Source of the DNA: Chloroflexota bacterium
GTDB lineage: Bacteria; Chloroflexota; UBA6077
Length of the DNA stretch: 30,158 nucleotides
Direction of reading: 5' to 3'
Assembly: GCA_021806765.1 (NCBI GenBank)
Contig: JAJZQR010000026.1
Coordinates: 1 to 30,158, forward strand
In this document: in pieces, positions 15,433 through 22,550 of the stretch
Layout: each line of letters starts with the position of its first letter
Numbering within the stretch: position 1 is the stretch's first letter
Made by a program: the position numbers and the translations under genes
Notes under the pieces: generated by a model
The model's input: the letters and a program-made list of their open reading frames with translations, nothing else
Database searches by the model: none
Told to the model about the DNA's origin: nothing

Positions 15433-15897
15433 ATGAGCTTCGACAGGGGCCTCTCCGCCGGCCTCTTCCTCTTCGGTTCCTGGGCCCTGTACCTGTCGAT
15501 CACCATGCCCAAGACCGCGATACGCCAGACGGTGGGGCCGGAGGTGTTCCCTATAATCATCTCCGTCTGCATCATGCTGGCCGGTATCGCCCTGTTCGTG
15601 AAGACCACGCGGGAGAAGGCCGTCAGGGCCCGGCGCTCGGAGCTGCCTGAGGGGGTGGGGGAGGACCGCCGCACCCAGGGGCTAGCGCTGCTGGGTATAG
15701 CCGTCTACGTCTTCGCGATGGAGCCCCTTGGCTACATCGTGTCGACCTCTCTCCTCTGCATCTACGAAGCCGCTGTTTTCGAGACGGGCCACTGGGTGCG
15801 CAACGTCCTGAGTGGGGTTGTCTTCAGCGTGTTCGTCTACGCCACCTTCGTCAACTTCCTGGACGTGTTGCTGCCCAAGGGCATCCTGGGATGGTGA
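15433..15897 (+). CDS. Tripartite tricarboxylate transporter small membrane subunit (TctB family)
   Basis: The 154-residue protein has four or five hydrophobic segments. The clearest are LSAGLFLFGSWALYLSI (about 7-23), VFPIIISVCIMLAGIALFV (about 38-56), LALLGIAVYVFAMEPLGYIVSTSLLCI (about 84-110) and VLSGVVFSVFVYATFVNFLDVLL (about 125-147). The GPEVFP stretch (35-40) is typical of TctB. Position between TctC and TctA supports the call. The ATG at 15433 was chosen over an in-frame start at 15394 because AAAGGGGG lies just upstream at 15419-15426. The stop is 14 bases before tctA. Confidence 0.88.
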   Translation: MSFDRGLSAGLFLFGSWALYLSITMPKTAIRQTVGPEVFPIIISVCIMLAGIALFVKTTREKAVRARRSELPEGVGEDRRTQGLALLGIAVYVFAMEPLGYIVSTSLLCIYEAAVFETGHWVRNVLSGVVFSVFVYATFVNFLDVLLPKGILGW

Positions 15898-15911
15898 GGG
15901 GAGCAGAGTAG

Positions 15912-17438
15912 ATGGATCAGTTCTTCAACAACATCGCCATTGGCTTCGGCGTAGCTCTCACCCCGGAAAACATCTTCTACTGCTTCGTCGGAACCGTCCT
16001 GGGAACGGTGATCGGCGTCCTCCCCGGGATCGGTCCCATCACCGCCATCGCCATCCTGCTGCCCGCCACCTACAACATGCCCCCCACCACCGCAGTGATC
16101 ATGCTGTGCGGCATGTACTACGGGGCAACCTACGGCGGCTCCACGACATCGGTCCTGATCAACACCCCAGGAGAGGCCTCCTCTGCCGTCACCTGCCTGG
16201 ACGGCTACCAGATGGCCAAGCAGGGAAGGGCCAAGGCTGCCCTCGCCACCGCGGCCATCGGTTCCTTCTTTGGTGGGACGGTCGCCACGATCCTCCTGAT
16301 GCTGATCTCCCCCCTGGTTGCGGCCCTGGCCCTCAAGTTTGCCCCCCCGGAGTACTTCGCCCTGATGGTCGTAGCCCTGACCATGGTCTCCGGCCTGACC
16401 ACAGGGTCGGCGGTGAAGGGACTGGTATCCACCCTCCTGGGACTGATCCTCTCCATGGTGGGGCTGGACGCCCAGGCAGGCGCCCAGCGCTTCATCTTCG
16501 GCATGCCCGAGCTGATGGAGGGGATCGACTTCATCGTGGTAGCGATAGGGCTGTTCGCCATCTCCGAGGTGCTGATGGCGGCCGGCGTCTTCAAGAAGGT
16601 CACGCCCGAGGTACTGAAGGTGAAGGGCCAGGTTTGGATCTCCTGGCAGGACCTGAAGGACTCCTTCCCCTCCTACGTGCGGTGCACCGCCCTGGGGTTC
16701 GCCATCGGGGCGTTGCCCGGTGCGGGCGGCACCACCTCCTCCTTCATGTCCTACGTCATGGAGAAGAAGCTGTCCAAGCACCCTGAGAGGTTTGGACACG
16801 GCGCCATCGAGGGGGTGGCCGGGCCGGAGACGGCCAACAACGCCGCTCACCAGGCGGCGCTGGTGCCCCTCATGACCCTGGGGATCCCGACCAGCGGGGT
16901 CACGGCCCTGCTGTTGGGGGCTTTCATGGTCTACGGCCTGCAGCCCGGGCCGCTGCTGTTTCAGAACAACCCGGAGTTCGTCTGGGCCGTCTTCGCCAGC
17001 ATGTACTTGGGGAACGTGATCCTGCTGATCCTGAACCTGCCGCTGGTGAACCTCTTCGCGAAGCTGCTGGACCTGCCTGGAGCCGTGCTCTACTCGATGG
17101 TGATCGCCTTCTGCATCCTGGGGGTCTACGGGCTGCGGCTTTCGATGTTCGACGTAGGGCTGATGCTGGCCTTCGGGATCATCGGCTACTTCATGCGGAC
17201 CTATAACTACCCTATGGCACCCTGCCTGCTGGCTCTGATACTGGGCGACCTGATGGAGCAGAACTTCCGACGGGCCCTGGCCCTGTCGGCGGGCAACCCC
17301 ATGATCTTCCTCTCCCGGCCGATCACCGTGGGGCTGCTGCTGATCGCAGCCGCGATCCTCTTCGGCCCCCTGGTGATGGGATCCTGGCGAGCCGCCCGGT
17401 CGCGGGTGGCCGCGGAGGTGGAACCGGAAAGCGCGTGA
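15912..17438 (+). CDS. Tripartite tricarboxylate transporter large membrane subunit (TctA family)
   Basis: The 508-residue permease has about 11-12 membrane segments and carries substrate across the membrane using an ion gradient. Family signatures are visible. [25 protein letters not shown] (about 27-51) is the first TctA motif. [43 protein letters not shown] (about 70-112) is the substrate and ion path. A second half-motif, [46 protein letters not shown], supports the internal repeat of the fold. The ATG at 15912 is preceded by GGGGAGCAGAGTAG. It is the last gene of this plus-strand run. Confidence 0.95.
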   Translation: MDQFFNNIAIGFGVALTPENIFYCFVGTVLGTVIGVLPGIGPITAIAILLPATYNMPPTTAVIMLCGMYYGATYGGSTTSVLINTPGEASSAVTCLDGYQMAKQGRAKAALATAAIGSFFGGTVATILLMLISPLVAALALKFAPPEYFALMVVALTMVSGLTTGSAVKGLVSTLLGLILSMVGLDAQAGAQRFIFGMPELMEGIDFIVVAIGLFAISEVLMAAGVFKKVTPEVLKVKGQVWISWQDLKDSFPSYVRCTALGFAIGALPGAGGTTSSFMSYVMEKKLSKHPERFGHGAIEGVAGPETANNAAHQAALVPLMTLGIPTSGVTALLLGAFMVYGLQPGPLLFQNNPEFVWAVFASMYLGNVILLILNLPLVNLFAKLLDLPGAVLYSMVIAFCILGVYGLRLSMFDVGLMLAFGIIGYFMRTYNYPMAPCLLALILGDLMEQNFRRALALSAGNPMIFLSRPITVGLLLIAAAILFGPLVMGSWRAARSRVAAEVEPESA

Positions 17439-17452
17439 GACTTCGGGCGTGA

Positions 17453-17495
17453 CATACCCCGAATTCCAGGAGTGCCCCCTGAGATTCGGGGTATG
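17453..17495. repeat. 12-bp inverted repeat between convergent genes
   Basis: CATACCCCGAAT (17453-17464) pairs with ATTCGGGGTATG (17484-17495). It lies 15 bases after the tctA stop and could act as a bidirectional transcript end, although there is no clear U-run. Confidence 0.65.
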
Positions 17496-17552
17496 CCGTG
17501 CCTGCAGGATTGACCTCTTCCGCTCGGGGCGATCCACCCCTAGGAGATCACC

Positions 17553-18539
17553 TCACGCCAGCAGCTCCACCTCGGTTCCCACCTTGGCCGCCAGCGCCTT
17601 CCGGTACACCAGGTTCGCCACCGCCATGTCCTGGATGGCGATCCCCACGGACTTGTACACGGTGATCTGATCGGCCGAGGTGCGGCCGGGCTTGAGCCCC
17701 TCCACCACCTCGCCCAGCTCGTCGGAGAGCTGCTGAGCCGTCACCAGTCCGTCGGCGATGGGCATCAAGAGATCGCCGGCCTCCTGCAGGGCCGCCTCGC
17801 GGGAATCCATCACCACCCTGGCTGTGGCGATCACCTCGCCCGCCAGCTCCCTCACCCCCGGAGCATGGGACCCCACCCCGTTGATGTGGACCCCCGGCTT
17901 CAGCCACTGCAACTCCACGATGGGGGTCCTGGAGGTGCTGGTGGTCACGATCACGTCGGCCCCCCGTACCGCCTCCTCGGGGGAGTTCACCACCTCGATG
18001 GTCGCCGAGACGGTGGGCTGCATCTCCTCCTGGTAGCGCTCGGCGTTCTCCCGAGAGGCATCGTAGACCCGCACCCGCTGGATGGGTCGCACGGTGGTCA
18101 TAGCCGTCAGGTGGAACCGGCCTTGCGCTCCGGCGCCCAGGATCGCCAACTCCCGGGTGTCCTCCCTGGCCAGCAGGTCGGTGGCCACCCCGGAGGCGGC
18201 CGCGGTCCTCACCCCCGTCAGGTAGCCCGCCTCCATCACCGACAGCGGCGCGCCGGTGGTGGGGTCCAGCAACAGGGTCAACCCCAGCGTCGCGGGCATG
18301 CCCTTGGCCGGGTTCCCCTTGAAGACCGTCACCGACTTCAGTCCCAGGGCACCGCTGCCGAAGAGGTGTGCCGGCATCACCCCGAACCAGCCGTCGTTCT
18401 CAGGGATCGTAATGACGCTGCGCACCGGCATTGCGGCCTGCCCCCGAGAGAACTCACCAAAGGCCCGGCGAAGGGCCTCGATCGCCTCGGGCATCGTGAT
18501 CAGCTTCTTCACGTCGCTGCGAGAGAGCATGAGGACCAT
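17553..18539 (-). CDS. Ornithine cyclodeaminase / mu-crystallin family dehydrogenase
   Basis: The 328-residue NAD(P)-binding enzyme belongs to the OCD/mu-crystallin family, whose members include ornithine cyclodeaminase, alanine dehydrogenase, ketimine reductases and imino-acid reductases. K68 (GLKSV) and R111 (GVRTAAASGVATDLLAR) match conserved substrate-binding residues. The Rossmann motif is GAGAQG (135-140). The position of the catalytic aspartate of true ornithine cyclodeaminase (D228, normally in a 'G.D.PG..EL' loop) is occupied by H225 in GVGSHAPGVREL. That argues against genuine ornithine cyclodeaminase and for an imine reductase or amino-acid dehydrogenase. The ATG at 18539 has GAGGTG upstream. 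It follows the LarA-type gene on the same strand. Confidence 0.88.
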   Translation of the reverse strand: MVLMLSRSDVKKLITMPEAIEALRRAFGEFSRGQAAMPVRSVITIPENDGWFGVMPAHLFGSGALGLKSVTVFKGNPAKGMPATLGLTLLLDPTTGAPLSVMEAGYLTGVRTAAASGVATDLLAREDTRELAILGAGAQGRFHLTAMTTVRPIQRVRVYDASRENAERYQEEMQPTVSATIEVVNSPEEAVRGADVIVTTSTSRTPIVELQWLKPGVHINGVGSHAPGVRELAGEVIATARVVMDSREAALQEAGDLLMPIADGLVTAQQLSDELGEVVEGLKPGRTSADQITVYKSVGIAIQDMAVANLVYRKALAAKVGTEVELLA

Positions 18540-18584
18540 AAGTCACCTCTTAACTGCCCTCACCCGTTCGGGACTGAGGGCCTA

Positions 18585-18623
18585 GGACTGAGGACTGAGA
18601 GGGCCTCACTCAGTCCTCAGTCC
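18585..18623. repeat. 15-bp perfect hairpin of GGACTGA words
   Basis: GGACTGAGGACTGAG (18585-18599) pairs perfectly with 18609-18623, with further CAGTCCT words after it. It lies between the LarA-type gene and the dehydrogenase. Confidence 0.8.
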
Positions 18624-18640
18624 ACAGTCCTCAGCACTTG

Positions 18641-19942
18641 TTACTGTGTTGCCAGCGCCTCGAAGGCCTTGCCGGCCTCGTCGGCCACGTAGGGGATGGT
18701 GAAGGGGCCCTGTGGCAGCACGGCCACCGTGGCCTCGGGTCCGTACCGCTTCCTCAGTTCCCGAACTTTGGCGCCGATGTCGTGGACCGGCTTGATGTGG
18801 GCCATCTCCAGGTCGCGATCCGGTATGGTAGAGTGGACGAACACCTCCGCCCGCTTCTGGATGTTGGCCTGGATCTGCACCTCCCACTGGTCGAACAGCA
18901 GGTAGCCCGGCTCGTAGATCATCGTCAGGAGATCCTCCGGGTTGGGGCGGGAGTGGAGGATCTTCTTGTAGTTGCCGTGCTCCGGGAGTCCATCGCGGCA
19001 CTCGGAGGCGGAGATGATGGTCCCGCCATCCTTCACTATAAGGTTGGCCGCGCTGATCCCCTTGATGGCCTGGTACAGGTTCAGGTCGAGGGGGTAGCCG
19101 CTGTTGGTGGTCACGACGATGTCGAAGGGCTTCGGCGTGGGCCGCATGGCCGTTCGGCGAGCGAAGTCGATACCGGCATCGTGGGCGGCCACCATGTCCC
19201 CATAGTAGACGCCGGTGATCTGCTTGTCCCGGTTCAGGGTCACGTTGCAGAGGAAGGTAGGTTTGGCCAACAGGGCCGACTCCCGCATCTCCTGGAACAT
19301 GGGGTTGCCCTTGGTGACCCCCCAAATGGAGCCCGGGTCACCGATCATCTCGGCGTCGTGGTTGCGCAGCACCGTGTACTCGCCGGCGATGCCCGGCAGG
19401 ATCGCCTTGCCACCGCCGGAGAAACCGGCAAACATATGCGGCTCGATGAAGCCGACCAGGATCTTGACGTCCGCCTTCAGGAACTCGTCATTCACCCACA
19501 CCTCGGTGCCCCGGCGGGTCTTTCCGGCCAGGGCCAAGGTGCTCTTGTCGAAGGCGTTGTGGTTGATTACCCGATAGTTCTCGTACACCGCGTCGCCGAC
19601 GATCCGCCGCATCTCCTCCTCGGTGTTGGGACGGTGCATCCCGGTGCCACTGATCAGGACGATCTGGTCCCGCGGCACCACGCTCAACTCCTCCAGGATC
19701 GAGGGCAGCATCCGAGCGGTAGGACAGGGGCGCGTGACATCCGGGAAGGTGATGGCCACCGTCTGGTGGGGCTTCACCAATTCAGACAGAGGGGGAGAAC
19801 CGAGCGGGTTGCGGAGGGCTTCCCGAAGGGAAGCCTGCTCATCGGGCAGGCCGGGGATGTAATGGGGCTCGATGACGCTTACCCCGTCCTCGGGGAACTC
19901 CACCTCCAGCCCCTCTTTGCCATACGCCAACTTCACTAGCAT
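18641..19942 (-). CDS. LarA-type nickel-pincer racemase/epimerase
   Basis: The 433-residue protein belongs to the lactate racemase family, which interconverts 2-hydroxyacid enantiomers with a nickel-pincer nucleotide. With the start at 19942, H103, H169, K179 and H195 stand at a constant offset of five from the Lactiplantibacillus LarA residues H108, H174, K184 and H200. All are kept, in GTGMHRP, FIEPHMFAGFSGGGKAILPG and VLRNHDAEM. DVTRPCP (68-74) is the family nucleotide-binding motif. I preferred the second ATG because GGAGG lies 11 bases upstream of it and homologues begin here. The alternative is ATG 19960. No larB, larC or larE genes for cofactor synthesis are in the window. The substrate may be a hydroxyacid other than lactate. 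Confidence 0.9.
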   Translation of the reverse strand: MLVKLAYGKEGLEVEFPEDGVSVIEPHYIPGLPDEQASLREALRNPLGSPPLSELVKPHQTVAITFPDVTRPCPTARMLPSILEELSVVPRDQIVLISGTGMHRPNTEEEMRRIVGDAVYENYRVINHNAFDKSTLALAGKTRRGTEVWVNDEFLKADVKILVGFIEPHMFAGFSGGGKAILPGIAGEYTVLRNHDAEMIGDPGSIWGVTKGNPMFQEMRESALLAKPTFLCNVTLNRDKQITGVYYGDMVAAHDAGIDFARRTAMRPTPKPFDIVVTTNSGYPLDLNLYQAIKGISAANLIVKDGGTIISASECRDGLPEHGNYKKILHSRPNPEDLLTMIYEPGYLLFDQWEVQIQANIQKRAEVFVHSTIPDRDLEMAHIKPVHDIGAKVRELRKRYGPEATVAVLPQGPFTIPYVADEAGKAFEALATQ

Positions 19943-19968
19943 CGGCGACTTTGCCTCCATGTAAAGCT

Positions 19969-20019
19969 ATCAGCTGTTAGCCATCAGCACCCAGGTAGCG
20001 CTAACGGCTGACAGCTGAT
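19969..20019. repeat. 14-bp hairpin of CAGCTGAT words
   Basis: ATCAGCTGTTAGCC (19969-19982) pairs with 20006-20019 with one mismatch. GCTGATC words then repeat to 20040. It lies between the divergent LarA-type and pheA genes. Confidence 0.7.
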
Positions 20020-20182
20020 CGCTGATTGCTGATCGCTGTTCTTTCGGCCATCAAGACTAGCACAGGTGGGAACGATGGACAATAGCGGGAGCAGCGCCCG
20101 TTGGTGGCAGGCTGCCGGACTTTGCGGTAGAATCGCTCCGCGCTATCTCGACCCGCAATCTCGTTACCCAGGAGAGCACCCC

Positions 20183-21250
20183 ATGAGCGACAGCGAACTG
20201 GAGAGCCTGCGCCGGCAGATCGACGAGATCGACTCCGAGCTGGTGAGACTCCTGAACCAACGCGCCCAGGTGGTGCTGGAGGTCGCCCGACGGAAGAGCC
20301 AGACCGGCACCAACGTCTTCGTCCCGGACCGGGAGAGGCAGGTCATCGAGAACGTGCTGGCCGCCAACGAAGGACCCCTGAAGCCGGAGCATCTGCGCTC
20401 CATCTACCGAGAGATCCTCTCCTCCTCCCGAGGCCTCCAGCGGAAGCTCAGGGTGGCCTATCTGGGGCCCGCAGCCACCTTCAGCCACGAGGCTGCGCTG
20501 AAGCTGTTCGGCGACGCGACGGAGATGGTGCCGGTGAGCAGCATCCGAGATGTCTTTCTCGAGACCGAGCGGGGCGGCACCGACTACGGCGTCGTGCCGG
20601 TGGAGAACTCCACCGAGGGGAGCGTTCTGTTCACCCTGGACAGCTTCATCGACTCGGATTTGAAGGCCTGCGCCGAGCTGAGCCTCCCCATCGTGCAGAA
20701 CCTGATGGCCCGCTGCCGGAAGGAGGAGATCGAGACCGTTTACTCCCACCCCCAGGCGCTGGCTCAGTGCCGGGGATGGCTGGCGGCCAATCTCCCCAGG
20801 GCAGAGTTGGTGCAGTCCCTCAGCACGGTCCGGGCGGCCGAGCAGGCGGCGGCAGACCCTACCGGTGCGGCGATCTCGCCGGCCATGGCCGCCGAGGTCT
20901 ACGGCCTGGAGATCCTGGAGGCCGGCATCCAGGACCTCTCCAACAACATCACCCGCTTCCTGGTCCTGGCGCCCACCTTCCCCGGACCGTCCGGCCGTGA
21001 CCGAACGGCCGTCATCGTCAGCATCAAGGACCGGGTGGGAGCCCTCCACGACATGATGGCGGTTTTCGCCCAGGCCGGCGTCAGCCTGAGCCACATCCAG
21101 TCGCGCCCCTCGAAGAGAAAGGCGTGGGACTACCTATTCTTTATGGAGATGGAGGGTCACGCCTCCGATCCCAACGTGAAGGCGGCGCTGGAGCGGTTGG
21201 ATCAGCAAAGCTCCACGGTGAAGGTTCTGGGTTCCTGGCCGAGGGAATAG
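20183..21250 (+). CDS. pheA: Bifunctional chorismate mutase / prephenate dehydratase
   Basis: The 355-residue protein converts chorismate to prephenate and prephenate to phenylpyruvate for phenylalanine synthesis. Domains in order: AroQ-type chorismate mutase (about 1-90, with LRRQIDEIDSELVRLLNQRAQV), prephenate dehydratase (about 92-272, with VAYLGPAATFSHEAA, PVENSTEGSV and the catalytic TRF in NNITRFLVL), and an ACT regulatory domain (about 280-355, with GALHDMM). The phenylalanine-binding ESRP motif reads QSRP here (HIQSRPSKRKAWDYLFF). The ATG at 20183 has AGGAG upstream and places the mutase domain at the very N-terminus. An upstream in-frame start at 20066 would add an unconserved leader. 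Confidence 0.96.
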   Translation: MSDSELESLRRQIDEIDSELVRLLNQRAQVVLEVARRKSQTGTNVFVPDRERQVIENVLAANEGPLKPEHLRSIYREILSSSRGLQRKLRVAYLGPAATFSHEAALKLFGDATEMVPVSSIRDVFLETERGGTDYGVVPVENSTEGSVLFTLDSFIDSDLKACAELSLPIVQNLMARCRKEEIETVYSHPQALAQCRGWLAANLPRAELVQSLSTVRAAEQAAADPTGAAISPAMAAEVYGLEILEAGIQDLSNNITRFLVLAPTFPGPSGRDRTAVIVSIKDRVGALHDMMAVFAQAGVSLSHIQSRPSKRKAWDYLFFMEMEGHASDPNVKAALERLDQQSSTVKVLGSWPRE

Positions 21251-21257
21251 TTGACCT

Positions 21258-21285
21258 GTAGGGGCGACCGGCCGGTCGCCCCTAC
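21258..21285. repeat. 28-bp perfect palindrome at the pheA-glycosyltransferase convergence
   Basis: GTAGGGGCGACCGG is followed directly by its exact reverse complement. The palindrome contains the stop codon of the minus-strand glycosyltransferase (21282-21284) and starts 7 bases after the pheA stop. It shares a core of about 25 bases, with two differences, with the copy inside the glycosyltransferase gene at 21853. Confidence 0.9.
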
Positions 21286-22301
21286 CCGGCGAAAGCTCTC
21301 ACCGTCTCTACCACCTGCTCTACAGTAACCAGCTCCAGACAAACACGGTTCCGGCAGCGGGCGCCCTGCTCCCGCCCGCAGGGGCCGCACCCCCCTTCAG
21401 CCCGCAACACCACCACTCGCTGTCCCCTGGGTCCCCACTTGGCGGGGTCGGTGGGGCCGAAGATCGCCACCGTGGGGGTTCCCACGGCAGCCGCCAGGTG
21501 GGTCACACCCGAGTCGTTGCCCAGATAGCAGGAGGCCAGGGCCAGGAAGGCCGCCAGTTCCTCCACTCCCAGATCCGCCGCAACCGGCGGCTGTTTGCCC
21601 CGTAGCTTCAGCCTCAACTGTCTGACCACCTCGGCATCGGCCGGCCCCTGGATCACCACCACGCCCAGTCCCGCCTCGGCCAGCCCATCGACCGCCTGAG
21701 CGAAGCGCTCCACCGGCCACCTCTTCCAGTCGCCTCCGCTGCCCGGGTGCGCGGCCATCATTGGCCGACCGGCAGCGAGACCCAGACTGTGCCAGAGAGA
21801 GGAGGCCCTATCACGGGCGGCAGCAGAGGGCTGAACCACGGAGAACGATGACCGCAGGGGCGACCGGCCGGCCGCCCCTGCGGAAGATGAGGCGGCCCCT
21901 ATTCCCAGGGACGCCAGGGTCTCCATGAGGTGATCCATGGCATGATGGCCGGACGGAGGCAGAGCCGGAGCCCGCAGGACACGCCTAGCCCCCAGCCTCT
22001 GAAAGTTGCGCCGCACCGAACCATCGGCGTCCGCCAGCCAGAGCACCACCAGATCGAGGTCCCGGTATCGAGAAACGACCTCCTCGGGAAGCCGTTCGGC
22101 GTCGCCGAATAGGGAAGCCACCTCCGATCGTTCCAAAGGAGTAGCGACATCCGCCAGGGGTGAAGCCAATGGGAGAACTGCTGCCGGGGCTATCAACTCC
22201 AGCGCTGCTTGGGGAAAGGCTTCGCGGAGGGCGCGGAGGGCGGGCAACCCAAGGATGAAGTCCCCCAGGGCGCCACCCCTCATCACGAGGATTCGATCCA
22301 T
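21282..22301 (-). CDS. Glycosyltransferase family 9 (heptosyltransferase-like)
   Basis: The 339-residue GT-B enzyme would transfer a sugar (ADP-heptose in the best-known members) onto a cell-surface glycan. The N-domain starts MDRILVMRGGALGDFILGLPALRALREAFP, the family entry motif. The C-domain carries AAHPGSGGDWKRWPVERFAQ and the nucleotide-sugar-binding GNDSGVTHLAAAVGTPTVAIFGPTDPAKWGPRG. A Cys-rich tail (CGPCGREQGARCRNRVC) is common in this group. The ATG at 22301 fits homologues. The inter-domain stretch (about 140-158, reading SSSAGAAGRSPLRSSF) is encoded by a REP-like palindrome. The stop codon is supplied by another copy. Whether the insertion is tolerated is unknown, but the frame is intact. 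Confidence 0.92.
   Translation of the reverse strand: MDRILVMRGGALGDFILGLPALRALREAFPQAALELIAPAAVLPLASPLADVATPLERSEVASLFGDAERLPEEVVSRYRDLDLVVLWLADADGSVRRNFQRLGARRVLRAPALPPSGHHAMDHLMETLASLGIGAASSSAGAAGRSPLRSSFSVVQPSAAARDRASSLWHSLGLAAGRPMMAAHPGSGGDWKRWPVERFAQAVDGLAEAGLGVVVIQGPADAEVVRQLRLKLRGKQPPVAADLGVEELAAFLALASCYLGNDSGVTHLAAAVGTPTVAIFGPTDPAKWGPRGQRVVVLRAEGGCGPCGREQGARCRNRVCLELVTVEQVVETVRAFAG
21853..21882. repeat. REP-like palindrome inside the glycosyltransferase frame
   Basis: CGCAGGGGCGACCGG is followed by its reverse complement with one mismatch (30 bases in all). It matches the intergenic copy at 21258-21285 at 23 of 25 core bases and adds in-frame residues at the domain linker. Confidence 0.85.
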
Positions 22302-22386
22302 GCTGCGATCCCCAGAGAGCGTAGGACTCGTCTGCGTGCCGGTCCCGCGCCCTGTGGTTGTTGTGACGTAGGGCGGATGCTTGGCT

Positions 22387-22453
22387 GTAGTAACGGCTTC
22401 AGCCGTTCGTTCCCGGTAGGCCACGAGGCACGAACGACTGAAGTCGTTACTAC
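22387..22453. repeat. 24-bp inverted repeat upstream of the glycosyltransferase
   Basis: GTAGTAACGGCTTCAGCCGT and onward (22387-22410) pairs with 22430-22453 with two mismatches, both leaving GU pairs in RNA. It has a 19-base loop and internal smaller palindromes (GGCTTCAGCC, GACTGAAGTC). It is a REP/MITE-like element. Confidence 0.8.
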
Positions 22454-22550
22454 GAGGTCCCCGGCGGGCAGCCGTGACAACCGGCAGGAGCGTCCCCTCC
22501 ACGTCATTGACGCCACGGGCAGCTCAGTATCCCCTCCGGGTTCCCCAGCA

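Noticed and set aside
15837..17537. 566-codon minus-strand frame opposite TctA
   Set aside because: It is an antisense shadow produced by high third-position GC. Composition is Gly/His/Asp-rich and unlike a protein, while TctA on the plus strand is clear.
20101..20133. pheA promoter (TTGGTG with TAGAAT)
   Set aside because: Spacing is 21 bases and the -35 is poor. TAGAAT may still be a -10, but I cannot support a full promoter.
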